Shown here one piece after another: positions 24,936-36,036 of a stretch of DNA of 64,000 bases. The notes beneath the pieces are model-generated. The model saw only the letters and a program-made list of their open reading frames with translations. It made no database searches and had not been told where the DNA came from. Every line of letters begins with the position of its first letter. Positions within the stretch are counted from its first letter, which is position 1. The position numbers and the translations under genes are program-made. Origin of the DNA: Protonemura montana (Eukaryota; Arthropoda; Insecta; Plecoptera; Nemouridae); assembly GCA_947568835.1 (NCBI GenBank), contig OX387612.1, positions 439,001-503,000 on the forward strand, read 5' to 3'.

Positions 24936-25852
24936 GTAAGTACGAAACAAACTTATAGTCAATACGGTACATACATTTACTTTGTAGACTTTGCACTCAA
25001 GATTTTCTTTTGGCGAACCTATACAATATTGGTTATTTTGTGTATACGTTTCGCTGTTATGCAAGTTGTTATTTTGGTAAGAACAAAAAATACCCTCGAT
25101 TATCTCTGAAAACGCTCTTATAATCACAGTGAATTTACTGTGTTTTTTCATTCACAGTGAATCTCAGGTATAAACAAAACAAATGACTGGATTCCAATTT
25201 AACGCTCGGCTATAATAATTGTCATTTTATAATCATAACATGGTCATTGGTGATAGGTGACATGTGTGTGAAACATTCGGCTGACAAAGAGTGGCGCGAT
25301 GGACCAATACCTTGTTATAGTTCTTTCATTTATCTCAACAGCAATTCTTTACTTTTCTGTCAAGAGAATAAATGTGCTGATGCTGAAATGTAGTGCGTCT
25401 ACTCAAGTTGAACTCATACTCGAGTTGCTGTTGCAGATAAGAAAACTAGACTCCAACGACTCATTCTTTATTAGCCGGGCTATATATGCATTTTAGCAGA
25501 CTTGCAAAATGATACTCGTAGCGAGCAGCGTTCCTCAGTATGAACTAGATTTCGACTGGTGGAGATGTGTCGCGTCGCGTCGCGTTGCTTTGTTTAGTCT
25601 CTAATTGCACAAATTATTTGTCTTTTTCGGCAATGTGATTGTTAGAAATAGGAAGTCATTTTTACCGTCTGCACTGTGGCATTTTTTGTCTTCGGGGTTT
25701 GAAGTTAATAGGGGAGACCTTTCAATTGATTTGTTTCGTGTAATTTGAAGGTACGCATCACTGTTACATTCAAACGCATCACTTCTTGAATATCGTTTGT
25801 CTAGAAGCAAATTGGAAACATCACCTTATCAACATGCTTCCTACTTTTTCAG

Positions 25853-26007
25853 TCTTGGAGCTCAAAACGTTGCTGCGTTCATCAGTACTGAATTGGAAGA
25901 CAGATGCTCCACTTTATTCCCTGACAAGCTGCCCTTGTCCACAGTAGAAGCAGCTATATCGCTTGAAGATGGCGTTGCGATGTCAACGGACAATTTCACA
26001 ACTCTTG
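25853..26007 (+). CDS. Possible internal coding exon inside the DNA transposon, function unknown
   Basis: A 155-bp block is bounded by a pyrimidine-rich acceptor (CTACTTTTTCAG) and a strong donor (CTCTTG followed by GTAAGTTT). It is open in one frame. The encoded segment starts SLGAQNVAAFISTELED and includes DKLPLSTVEAAISLEDG. The composition (acidic, few stops, GC higher than its surroundings) looks coding. With the preceding candidate exon it would be on the same strand, about 0.9 kb downstream. I cannot assign a family. Further acceptor-like sites follow near 26050 and 26141, but the frames after them hit stops quickly, so either the gene is degraded or I have not found the correct exon joins. 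Confidence 0.3.
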
Positions 26008-27457
26008 GTAAGTTTGCTAGGATGCAACTACAATAATCAATTAATTTTCAGTAACCTATGGTGGCATTTATTGATCAGGAGGTGCTAGTACAAATGATGC
26101 TTGTTTCCATGTGTTTAAAACCGCACATTTTTTATTGCAGTGCTGTGAATCTCTCCTGGCTGGTGGCAACAACCTCTGAGATTCCATGCCCATGGTGTGA
26201 TGTCCCAACTTATTTCTGCCCTCCATTCCATGCTCCATTGGAAGAAAAATGATTATGGTAAGTTAATTTGAATTTTCCTCCAAAATCTATGTTCGTACTA
26301 TCTATTTAAATAGCATTTGTTAACATATGCGATTTCTTAGACGCAAATTTTTTCACGTAATATACAAGTACTCCAAAAAACTACTTGGTGGGCCCCTTTA
26401 ACTGCTTTACCAACATTTTGTAACCTTTGCTAGTTGCTTTCTCAAGGTAAAATGTTTGATGGATTTGACAGGATAAACAAAATATCAAGAAGAAATTATA
26501 TATTTCCCAATGATTCCTTGAATCAAAATAGTTCGATAATTAATCCAGCTAAATGAGGCTTTTTGAATAAAAAATCCCAAAACCACAAAAAATGGCATAT
26601 CTAAATCCATTTACTTACCACCTCTGTTATTATTCTGTGATAGTACAACAAAAACAAATTTGTTTACTCTGTAAAATCAGTGATTCATTGAAAAAAAAGT
26701 ATATCACAGATTTAAAAAATTTAGAAAACAGATGCTCTTATTTATTTGTTTTGGCTGTTATTTGTCTGGCGACAAAGCTTTTACACATTTACTTTTTTTT
26801 TTACAGATACAGTAAGACATCCTAATTGACAGAGGGTGCACTGCACTTCCTGGCCGGCTGTTCCTCTCTTCTCTTTATGTTCATTAAGTACCTTGTTTGA
26901 ATTTTGTGCTGAATTAGGTTATTATTTTTGCATACTTATTATATTTCTCAATCAAGAGTTTCTTACAGGGTTCTTTTTTACCATTTTTATCTTAATATTG
27001 TTTAAAATATTTATTGTTATATGAGGCATTCATGATTTTTATTTGCCAAGTTTTAAAGTATTTTATTTTTATTTTTAGGAACACCTATATAGGTATACTG
27101 AATTGCATTCATAAAATTCTTATACTATATTTTTCAATTATTAGAGCTTTGATTCTATTTGACAATTTTTTTCTTAATTTTGTTTCATGTTTACATCCTA
27201 CAAAAGATAGGGCATTGATAGTTTGTATTTGCCGATTTTCAATTCTTATTTGATTTTTGTTTGTTTTGTTTTGAAGCTGTTTTGAAGTTGTTGGAAAGAA
27301 GAAAGTATATCTTAACTGCAATTTCTGTAATTTGTTATACAGTGCATACAGTTTTGCAATTTTAAAATAAATTTGGTAGCATCTCTAATTATGCATTCAT
27401 TTTTTTGTAAACCTACTTTGCCTTTCCGTGCCATTTTACAGTGAATCTTAGGAAATC
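26008..27457. other. AT-rich transposon interior without a supported gene
   Basis: About 1.45 kb of A+T-rich sequence with many stops in every frame. An acceptor-like site and a short open block at 26141-26252 end at TGA and are followed by a GTAAGTT donor-like site at about 26259. Long T-rich runs occur around 26797 and 27060. I see no transposase motif, RNA gene or tandem repeat here. Confidence 0.5.
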
Positions 27458-27835
27458 TTGCAAGATATTCAAACAAGATCTTATCAGATCGTAGTAAGAT
27501 TTCATGAGATCGTGGCAAGATCTTATAAGAACTTGGTAAGATCCTAAACAATCGTGGCAAGTTCTTGGCAAGATCTTACAAGATCTTATAAGAACTTGGC
27601 AAGATCTTAAACAATCGTGGCAAGTTCTTGGCAAGATCTTACAAGATCTTGATTCAAGATCTTGATTCAAGATCTTGCAAGATCTTAAAAGATCTTGCAA
27701 GATCTTATGAAAAATCTTAAAATCTGAAAAATCTTACGTAAGATCTTGCAAGATCTTGTAAGATCTTGACTCAAGATCTTGCAAGTTTTTCTTGACAAGA
27801 TCTTGGTAAGATCTTGCAAGATCTTACGTAAGATT
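27458..27835. repeat. Right subterminal AAGATCTTG repeat cluster with a 63-bp direct repeat
   Basis: AAGATCTT, CAAGATCTTG and related motifs fill nearly 380 bp up to the right terminus. Within it a longer block containing AAACAATCGTGGCAAGTTC occurs twice (around 27548 and 27611), showing tandem growth of the subterminal region. It is larger than the left cluster, so the two ends are asymmetric. Confidence 0.75.
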
Positions 27836-27846
27836 TTTCAGCAGGG
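27810..27846 (-). repeat. Right terminal inverted repeat of the DNA transposon
   Basis: It ends TTTTTCAGCAGGG, the inverse complement of the left terminus apart from one position in the first 18. It is followed directly by the second TT of the target duplication and then by intact satellite sequence (GCTATTAAAGG). Confidence 0.85.
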
Positions 27847-30779
27847 TTGCTATTAAAGGAGAGTGTATGGAGCGTCTGGCCAGCAAGGAAGAGTGACTGG
27901 AACGCCTGACTAGCGTGGCAAAGTGTCTGGAGCGCCCGGCTTGAGGGGCAGAGTGTCTGTAGCGTGCTGGTAGCGAGGCAAAGTTTCTGGAGCGTCTGGC
28001 TAGCGAAGCAGAGTGTCTGGAGCGCCTGGCCAGCGAGGTAGAGTGTCTGGAGCGCCCGGCTTGCGAGGCAGAGTGTCTGTAGCGTCTGGGTAGCGGGTCA
28101 GAGTGTCTAGGGCTTCTGGCTAGCGAGGCAGAGTGTCTGGAGCGACTGGCTAGCATGGCAGAGTGCCTGGAGCGTCTTGCTTGCTAAGCAGAGTGTTTGG
28201 AGCGCCCGGCCTGAGAGGCAGAGTGTCTGGAGTGCCCGGCTTGCGAGGCAGAGTGTCTGGAGCGTCTGTGTAGCGGGGCAGAGTGTCTGGAGCGTCTGGC
28301 TAGGCCCGGCTTGCGAGGCAGAGTGTCTGGAGCGTCTGGGTAGCGGGACAGAGTGTCTGGAGCGTCTGGCTAGCAAGGCAGAGTGTCTGGAGCACCCGGC
28401 TTGCGAGGTAGAGTGTTTGGAGCGTCTGGCTAGCGAAGCAGAGTGTCTGGAGCGTCTGGCTACTAAGGCAGAGTGTCTGGAGCGTCTGGCCTGCGAGGCA
28501 GAGTGTCTGGAGAATCTGGGAAGCAAGGCAGAGTGTCTGGGGCGTCTGGCTAGCGAGGCAGAGAGTCTGGAGTGCCCGGCTTGCGAGGCAGAGTGTCTGG
28601 AGCGTCTGGGTAGCGGGTCAGAGTGTCTAGGGCGTCTGGCTAGCGAGGCAGAGTGTCTGGAGCGACTGGCCATTATGGCAGAGTGCCTGGAGCGCCTTGG
28701 TAGCTAGGCAGAGTGTCTGAAGCGCCCGGCCTGCGAGGCAGAGTGTCTGGAGTGCCCGTCTTGCGAGCCAGAGTGTCTGGAGCGTCCGGGAAGCAAGGCA
28801 GAGTGTCTGGAGCGTCTTGATAGCTAGGCAGAGTGTCTGGAGCGACTGGCTAGCGTGGCAGAGTGTCTGGAGTTTCTGGCTAGTGAGGCAGTGTCTGGAG
28901 CGTCTGGCTAGCGAGGCAGAGTGTTTGCGGCGTCCTGCTAGCGAGGCAAAGTTTCTGGAGCGTCCGTCTAGCGAAGCAGAGTGTCTGGAGCGACTGGCTA
29001 GCGAGGAAGAGTGTGTGAAGCGTCTGGCTACTAAGGCAGAGTGTCTGGAGCGACTGGCCAGCATGGCAGAGTGCCTGGAGCGTCTTGATAGCTATGCAGA
29101 GTGTCTGGAGCGTCTGGCTTGCGAGGCAGATTGTCTGGAGCGTCTGGGAGCAAGGCAAAGTGTCTGGGGCTTCTAGCTAGCGAGGCAGAGTGTTTGGAGA
29201 GCCCGGCTTGCCAGGCAGCGTGTCTGGAGCGTCTTGGTACCGAGGGAGAGTGTCTGAAGCGTCTTGCTATTAAAGTAGAGTGTATGGAGCCTCTGGCCAG
29301 CAAGGAAGAGTGACTGGAACGCCTGACTAGCGTGGCAAAGTGTCTGGAGCGCCCGGCTTGAGGGGCAGAGTGTCTGTAGCGTGCTGGTAGCGAGGCAAAG
29401 TTTCTGGAGCGTCTGGCTAGCGAAGCAGAGTGTCTGGAGCGTCTGGCCAGCGAGGTAGAGTGTCTGGAGCGCCCGGCTTGCGAGGCAGAGTGTCTGTAGC
29501 GTCTGGGTAGCGGGTCAGAGTGTCTAGGGCTTCTGGCTAGCGAGGCAGAGTGTCTGGAGCGACTGGCTAGCATGGCAGAGTGCCTGGAGCGTCTTGCTTG
29601 CTAAGCAGAGTGTCTGGAGCGCCCGGCCTGAGAGGCAGAGTGTCTGGAGTGCCCGGCTTGCGAGGCAGAGTGTCTGGAGCGTCTGGGTAGCGGGGCAGAG
29701 TGTCTGGAGCGTCTGGCTAGGCCCGGCTTGCGAGGCAGAGTGTCTGGAGCGTCTGGGTAGCGGGACAGAGTGTCTGGAGCGTCTGGCTAGCAAGGCAGAG
29801 TGTCTGGAGCACCCGGCTTGCGAGGCAGAGTGTTTGGAGCGTCTGGCTAGCGAAGCAGAGTGTCTGGAGCGTCTGGCTACTAAGGCAGAGTGTCTGGAGC
29901 GTCTGGCCTGCGAGGCAGAGTGTCTGGAGAATCTGGGAAGCAAGGCAGAGTGTCTGGGGCGTCTGGCTAGCGAGGCAGAGAGTCTGGAGTGCCCGGCTTG
30001 CGAGGCAGAGTGTCTGGAGCGTCTGGGTAGCGGGTCAGAGTGTCTAGGGCGTCTGGCTAGCGAGGCAGAGTGTCTGGAGCGACTGGCCATTATGGCAGAG
30101 TGCCTGGAGCGCCTTGGTAGCTAGGCAGAGTGTCTGAAGCGCCCGGCCTGCGAGGCAGAGTGTCTGGAGTGCCCGTCTTGCGAGCCAGAGTGTCTGGAGC
30201 GTCCGGGAAGCAAGGCAGAGTGTCTGGAGCGTCTTGATAGCTAGGCAGAGTGTCTGGAGCGACTGGCTAGCGTGGCAGAGTGTCTGGAGTTTCTGGCTAG
30301 TGAGGCAGTGTCTGGAGCGTCTGGCTAGCGAGGCAGAGTGTTTGCGGCGTCCTGCTAGCGAGGCAAAGTTTCTGGAGCGTCCGTCTAGCGAAGCAGAGTG
30401 TCTGGAGCGTCTGGCTAGCGAGGAAGAGTGTGTGGAGCGTCTGGCTACTAAGGCAGAGTGTCTGGAGCGTCTTGATAGCTAGGCAGAGTGTCTGGAGCGA
30501 CTGGCTAGCGTGGCAGAGTGTCTGGAGCGACTGGCTAGTGAGGCAGTGTCTGGAGCGTCTGGCTAGCGAGGCAGAGTGTTTGCGGCGTCTTGCTAGCGAG
30601 GCAAAGTTTCTGGAGCGTCCGTCTAGCGAAGCAGAGTGTCTGGAGCGTCTGGCTAGCGAGGAAGAGTGTGTGGAGCGTCTGGCTACTAAGGCAGAGTGTC
30701 TGGAGCGTCTGGGTAGCGGAACAGATTGTCTAGGGCGTCTGGCTAGCGAGGCAGAGTGTCTGGAGCGACTGGCCAGCAT

Positions 30780-33700
30780 GGCAGAGTGCCTGGAGCGTCT
30801 TGATAGCTATGCAGAGTGTCTGGAGCGTCTGGCTTGCGAGGCAGATTGTCTGGAGCGTCTGGGTAGCAAGGCAAAGTGTCTGGGGCTTCTAGCTAGCGAG
30901 GCAGAGTGTTTGGAGAGCCCGGCTTGCGAGGCAGAGAGTCTGGAGCGTCTGGGTAGCGGGTCAGAGTGTCTAGGGCGTCTGGCTAGCGAGGCAGAGTGTC
31001 TGGAGCGACTGGCCATTATGGCAGAGTGCCTGGAGCGCCTTGGTAGCTAGGCAGAGTGTCTGAAGCGCCCGGCCTGCGAGGCAGGGTTCTGGAGTGCCCG
31101 TCTTGCGAGCCAGAGTGTCTGGAGCGTCCGGGAAGCAAGGCAGAGTGTCTGGAGCGTCTTGATAGCTAGGCAGAGTGTCTGGAGCGACTGGCTAGCGTGG
31201 CAGAGTGTCTGGAGTTTCTGGCTAGTGAGGCAGTGTCTGGAGCGTCTGGCTAGCGAGGCAGAGTGTTTGCGGCGTCCTGCTAGCGAGGCAAAGTTTCTCG
31301 AGCGTCCGTCTAGCGAAGCAGAGTGTCTGGAGCGTCTGGCTAGCGAGGAAGAGTGTGTGGAGCGTCTGGCTACTAAGGCAGAGTGTCTGGAGCGTCTGGG
31401 TAGCGGAACAGATTGTCTAGGGCGTCTGGCTAGCGAGGCAGAGTGTCTGGAGCGACTGGCCAGCATGGCAGAGTGCCTGGAGCGTCTTGATAGCTATGCA
31501 GAGTGTCTGGAGCGTCTGGCTTGCGAGGCAGATTGTCTGGAGCGTCTGGGTAGCAAGGCAAAGTGTCTGGGGCTTCTAGCTAGCGAGGCAGAGTGTTTGG
31601 AGAGTCCGGCTTGCCAGGCAGCGTGTCTGGAGCGTCTTGGTACCGTGGGAGAGTGTCTGAAGCGTCTTGCTATTAAAGGAGAGTGTATGGAGCGTCTGGC
31701 CAGCAAGGAAGAGTGACTGGAACGCCTGACTAGCGTGGCAAAGTGTCTGGAGCGCCCGGCTTGAGGGGCAGAGTGTCTGTAGCGTGCTGGTAGCGAGGCA
31801 AAGTTTCTGGAGCGTCTGGCTAGCGAAGCAGAGTGTCTGGAGCGTCTGGCCAGCGAGGTAGAGTGTCTGGAGCGCCCGGCTTGCGAGGCAGAGTGTCTGT
31901 AGCGTCTGGGTAGCGGGTCAGAGTGTCTAGGGCTTCTGGCTAGCGAGGCAGAGTGTCTGGAGCGACTGGCTAGCATGGCAGAGTGCCTGGAGCGTCTTGC
32001 TTGCTAAGCAGAGTGTCTGGAGCGCCCGGCCTGAGAGGCAGAGTGTCTGGAGTGCCCGGCTTGCGAGGCAGAGTGTCTGGAGCGTCTGGGTAGCGGGGCA
32101 GAGTGTCTGGAGCGTCTGGCTAGGCCCGGCTTGCGAGGCAGAGTGTCTGGAGCGTCTGGGTAGCGGGACAGAGTGTCTGGAGCGTCTGGCTAGCAAGGCA
32201 GAGTGTCTGGAGCACCCGGCTTGCGAGGCAGAGTGTTTGGAGCGTCTGGCTAGCGAAGCAGAGTGTCTGGAGCGTCTGGCTACTAAGGCAGAGTGTCTGG
32301 AGCGTCTGGCCTGCGAGGCAGAGTGTCTGGAGAATCTGGGAAGCAAGGCAGAGTGTCTGGGGCGTCTGGCTAGCGAGGCAGAGAGTCTGGAGTGCCCGGC
32401 TTGCGAGGCAGAGTGTCTGGAGCGTCTGGGTAGCGGGTCAGAGTGTCTAGGGCGTCTGGCTAGCGAGGCAGAGTGTCTGGAGCGACTGGCCATTATGGCA
32501 GAGTGCCAGGATAGCCCTGGTAGCTAGGCAGAGTGTCTGAAGCGCCCGGCCTGCGAGGCAGAGTGTCTGGAGTGCCCGTCTTGCGAGCCAGAGTGTCTGG
32601 AGCGTCCGGGAAGCAAGGCAGAGTGTCTGGAGCGTCTTGATAGCTAGGCAGTGTGTCTGGAGCGACTGGCTAGCGTGGCAGAGTGTCTGGAGTTTCTGGC
32701 TAGTGAGGCAGTGTCTGGAGCGTCTGGCTAGCGAGGCAGAGTGTTTGCGGCGTCCTGCTAGCGAGGCAAAGTTTCTGGAGCGTCCGTCTAGCGAAGCAGA
32801 GTGTCTGGAGCGTCTGGCTAGCGAGGAAGAGTGTGTGGAGCGTCTGGCTACTAAGGCAGAGTGTCTGGAGCGTCTGGGTAGCGGAACAGATTGTCTAGGG
32901 CGTCTGGCTAGCGAGGCAGAGTGTCTGGAGCGACTGGCCAGCATGGCAGAGTGCCTGGAGCGTCTTGATAGCTATGCAGAGTGTCTGGAGCGTCTGGCTT
33001 GCGAGGCAGATTGTCTGGAGCGTCTGGGTAGCAAGGCAAAGTGTCTGGGGCTTCTAGCTAGCGAGGCAGAGTGTTTGGAGAGCCCGGCTTGCGAGGCAGA
33101 GAGTCTGGAGCGTCTGGGTAGCGGGTCAGAGTGTCTAGGGCGTCTGGCTAGCGAGGCAGAGTGTCTGGAGCGACTGGCCATTATGGCAGAGTGCCTGGAG
33201 CGCCTTGGTAGCTAGGCAGAGTGTCTGAAGCGCCCGGCCTGCGATGCAGGGTTCTGGAGTGCCCGTCTTGCGAGCCAGAGTGTCTGGAGCGTCCGGGAAG
33301 CAAGGCAGAGTGTCTGGAGCGTCTTGATAGCTAGGCAGAGTGTCTGGAGCGACTGGCTAGCGTGGCAGAGTGTCTGGAGTTTCTGGCTAGTGAGGCAGTG
33401 TCTGGAGCGTCTGGCTAGCGAGGCAGAGTGTTTGCGGCGTCCTGCTAGCGAGGCAAAGTTTCTCGAGCGTCCGTCTAGCGAAGCAGAGTGTCTGGAGCGT
33501 CTGGCTAGCGAGGAAGAGTGTGTGGAGCGTCTGGCTACTAAGGCAGAGTGTCTGGAGCGTCTGGGTAGCGGAACAGATTGTCTAGGGCGTCTGGCTAGCG
33601 AGGCAGAGTGTCTGGAGCGACTGGCCAGCATGGCAGAGTGCCTGGAGCGTCTTGATAGCTATGTAGAGTGTCTGGAGCGTCTGGCTTGCGAGGCAGATTG

Positions 33701-34200
33701 TCTGGAGCGTCTGGGTAGCAAGGCAAAGTGTCTGGGGCTTCTAGCTAGCGAGGCAGAGTGTTTGGAGAGCCCGGCTTGCCAGGCAGCGTGTCTGGAGCGT
33801 CTTGGTACCGTGGGAGAGTGTCTGAAGCGTCTTGCTATTAAAGGAGAGTGTATGGAGCGTCTGGCCAGCAAGGAAGAGTGACTGGAACGCCTGACTAGCG
33901 TGGCAAAGTGTCTGGAGCGCCCGGCTTGAGGGGCAGAGTGTCTGTAGCGTGCTGGTAGCGAGGCAAAGTTTCTGGAGCGTCTGGCTAGCGAAGCAGAGTG
34001 TCTGGAGCGTCTGGCCAGCGAGGTAGAGTGTCTGGAGCGCCCGGCTTGCGAGGCAGAGTGTCTGTAGCGTCTGGGTAGCGGGTCAGAGTGTCTAGGGCTT
34101 CTGGCTAGCGAGGCAGAGTGTCTGGAGCGACTGGCTAGCATGGCAGAGTGCCTGGAGCGTCTTGCTTGCTTAGCAGAGTGTCTGGAGCGCCCGGCCTGAG
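30780..34200. repeat. Higher-order tandem repeat, 2165-bp period
   Basis: Marker units recur 2165 bp apart: 30807 and 32972, 31047 and 33212, 31159 and 33324. Both copies share GGTACCGTGGGAGAG and the shortened GCAGGGTTCTGG-type unit, which are rare elsewhere. They differ by isolated substitutions, for example GCTATGCAG near 31493 against GCTATGTAG near 33658. Confidence 0.8.
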
Positions 34201-35093
34201 AGGCAGAGTGTCTGGAGTGCCCGGCTTGCGAGCCAGAGTGTCTGGAGAGTCCGGGAAGCAAGGCAGAGTGTCTAGGGTGTCTGGCTAGCAAGGCAGAGAG
34301 TCTGAAGTGCCCGGCTTGCGAGGCAGCGTGTCTGGAGCGTTTTGGTAGCTTGGCAGAGTGTCTGGAGCGACTGGCTAGCGTGGCAGAGTGTCTGGAGTTT
34401 CTGGCTAGCGAGGCAGAGTGTCTGGAGCGTCTTGCTAGCTAAGCAGAGTGTCTGGAGCGCCCGGCTAGCGAGACAAAGAGCCTGGAGTGCCTGGTTTAAG
34501 AGGCAGCGTGTCTAAAGCGTCTTGGTAGCTATGGTAGCTGAAGCGACTGGCTAGCGAGGCAGAGTGTCTGGAGCGACTGGCCAGCATGGCAGAGTGCCTG
34601 GAGCGTCTGAATAGCATGGCAGAGTGCCTGGAGCGTCTGGGTAGCAGGGCTGAGTGTCTGGAGCGTCTGGCTAGCATGGAAGAGTGTCTAGAGCGTCCGG
34701 GTAGCGAAGCAGAGTTTCTGGAGCGTCTTGCTAGCGAGGCAGAATGTCTGGAGCGTCTGGCAAGCGAAGCAGAATGTCTGGAGCGACTCGCTAGCAAAGC
34801 AGAAGGTCTGGAGCGTGTTACTACGGAGGCATAGTGTCCGGAGCGATTGGCTAGCAAGGCAGAGTGTCAGGAGCGACTGCAAGAGCAAAGCAGAGAGTCT
34901 GGAGTGCCCGATTTGCGAAGCAGCGTGTCTGGTGCGTCTTGGTAGCTAGGCAGAGTGTCTGGAGCGACTGGCTAGCGAGGCAGAGTGTCTGGAGCGATTG
35001 GCCAGCATGGCAGAGTGACTGGAGCGTCTGGCTTGCGAGTCAGATTGTCTGGAGCGTCTGGGTAGTAAGGCAAAGTGTCTGGGGCGTCTAGCC
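34201..35093. repeat. Degenerate right border of the 30-bp satellite
   Basis: From about 34200 the units become individually diverged (AATAGCATGG, GTTACTACGGAGGC, GCAAGAGCAAAGC, TTTGCGAAGCAGC) and no longer belong to the near-identical higher-order blocks. Such worn edge units are expected where unequal exchange homogenises the interior but not the border. The last recognisable unit ends at CGTCTAGCC around 35093, where retroelement sequence starts. Confidence 0.8.
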
Positions 35094-35862
35094 AATCTTC
35101 CGTTTATCCTCACGACCGACTGCTCAAACTTTGCTGCTGGTGCTGTCTTATCGCAAATAATTGACGGTAATGAACACGCCATTGCTTATGCCTCTCGCGT
35201 TCTTAAAACCAGCGAACTTAATTATAACGCCACTGAACGTGAGCTCACCGCAGTCCTCTTTGGCATCAAAACTTTTAATTGCAATCTTTATGGACGAAAA
35301 TTCACGCTGATAACAGATCATAGCGCAATTAAATTCCTGATTGCAAATGTCAATCCAACTTCTAAGCACACTCGTATGCACCTTACCTTGTTAGAATATG
35401 ATATGGAAATTGTTCATCGTTCTGGACGTACTATTTCCCATGCAGATGCTTTATCTCGTATCTCTCTCCCAGACAATTCTGATTCGGCGCCCCCTTTGCC
35501 CACTATAGCCACGGTCTCTGTCGACCCTGAGCCCGACCAATCGCCTGACGATCTTGACCCTACGATGCCATTCGAACCGATTTGGGATCGCCAATTTATT
35601 CGATCTCAACAGCTTGCTGATGCTCAGCTTCGCCCCATCATCGATCGCCTAGCAATAAATAACGATACAGTTCCTAAATTTGCTCTTGATGAAGACAAAT
35701 TACTCTATTGCTTGCGTAAAACACCCGATAAACAAGACCGACTTGTATCTCCGCGCTCAATGAATTTTCAAATCATGGATACTTTTCACAAGGCCCCTTG
35801 TGCTGGTCATCCCGGTACTCCACGTACAACCACGCTAATTTGCGATCGTTTTTATTGGAAAG
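35094..35862 (+). pseudogene. pol: Ty3/gypsy-type pol remnant, 5' truncated: RNase H and first half of integrase zinc finger
   Basis: Translation in one frame gives a retroelement RNase H. ILTTDCSNF carries the first catalytic Asp (35118-35120), ATERELTAV the Glu (35241-35243), LITDHSAIKFL the second Asp (35316-35318) and SHADALSR the last Asp (35445-35447), so all four metal-binding residues are present. A linker rich in Pro and Asp follows, then the His-His half of the integrase zinc-binding domain (FHKAPCAGHPG). The reading frame stops making sense at the LTR insertion after 35862. Protease and reverse transcriptase, which should precede RNase H, are missing; satellite sequence abuts the start of the domain. 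The satellite frame is open into it back to a TGA near 35018, but I take that as chance. Copies of such elements normally encode one Gag-Pol or Pol of over 1000 residues, so this is a dead fragment. Confidence 0.92.
35858..35862 (+). repeat. Target site duplication (left copy) of the antisense LTR element
   Basis: GAAAG immediately precedes the left LTR and recurs directly after the right LTR at 37331-37335. Five bases is a usual duplication length for LTR retrotransposons. Confidence 0.93.
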
Positions 35863-36022
35863 TGTTTTGTTTAATTCTAGGTACTTTATTCAATCAGACA
35901 GACGTACGTTCCTCAGTACATGCCGGGTATATCTACCCCTCCTCATGGCCTGGGACAGCCTTTATATACTTGATCGGTCCCCTGGACGACCTTACATAGA
36001 CTGGTTATTGACATACATTACA
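35863..36022 (-). repeat. 3' LTR of the small element (160 bp)
   Basis: It is identical to the other LTR except at three sites (near 35867, 35884 and 35999). On the minus strand it contains TATATAAAGG and the polyadenylation hexamer AATAAA (plus-strand TTTATT at 35885-35890), giving a compact promoter and terminator. Confidence 0.93.
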
Positions 36023-36036
36023 CTTCTCCCCCTTCC
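36023..36036 (-). promoter_or_regulatory. Polypurine tract of the small LTR element
   Basis: On the minus strand this reads GGAAGGGGGAGAAG, fourteen purines ending at the first base before the 3' LTR. This is the standard position of the plus-strand DNA primer in LTR elements. Confidence 0.88.

Larger units (their letters stand above)
23535..27846. mobile_element. DNA transposon with terminal inverted repeats, superfamily not assigned
   Basis: A 4312-bp AT-rich segment interrupts the 30-bp satellite. The left end begins CCCTGCTGAAAATTCTTA and the right end, read inward on the other strand, begins CCCTGCTGAAAAATCTTA. The flanks are CGTC-TT before and TT-GCTATTAAAGG after, while uninterrupted satellite copies (for example near 22235) read CGTCTTGCTATTAAAGG with a single TT. 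This gives a 2-bp TT target duplication and a precise insertion site. Both ends carry clusters of the palindrome AAGATCTT. The interior is unlike the satellite, A+T rich, with several exon-like blocks but no transposase domain that I can name. It could be an intron-containing autonomous element or a non-autonomous derivative. A 2-bp duplication argues against hAT and P (8 bp) and piggyBac (TTAA), and TT rather than TA argues against Tc1/mariner. Confidence 0.85.
27847..35093. repeat. 30-bp satellite array, right segment
   Basis: The same 30-bp unit resumes right after the transposon in the same register and continues to the pol junction. It contains two 1417-bp spaced blocks (28107 and 29524) and a 2165-bp duplication (from about 30807 and again from about 32972). 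One-base-short units such as GCAGGGTTCTGGAG (near 31082 and 33246) confirm that frame is not maintained. No gene is supported. Confidence 0.95.

Noticed and set aside
26592-27253. Small hydrophobic frames in the AT-rich transposon interior
   Set aside because: They are short, T-rich and without homology or splice support, as expected by chance at this base composition.
23533-27848. Tc1/mariner, piggyBac, hAT or P assignment of the DNA transposon
   Set aside because: The target duplication is TT, not TA, TTAA or 8 bp, and the termini do not match what I know of these groups. I left the superfamily open.
1-35093. Dozens of 70-255 residue open frames in all six frames of the 30-bp array (ECLERLASEA, LQTLCLASQT, RRSRHSASLA, SVWSVWLARQ types)
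   Set aside because: They arise because the period is a multiple of three. They overlap on both strands, break at units of odd length and at TAG or TGA variants, and lack starts in context, domains or splice sites.
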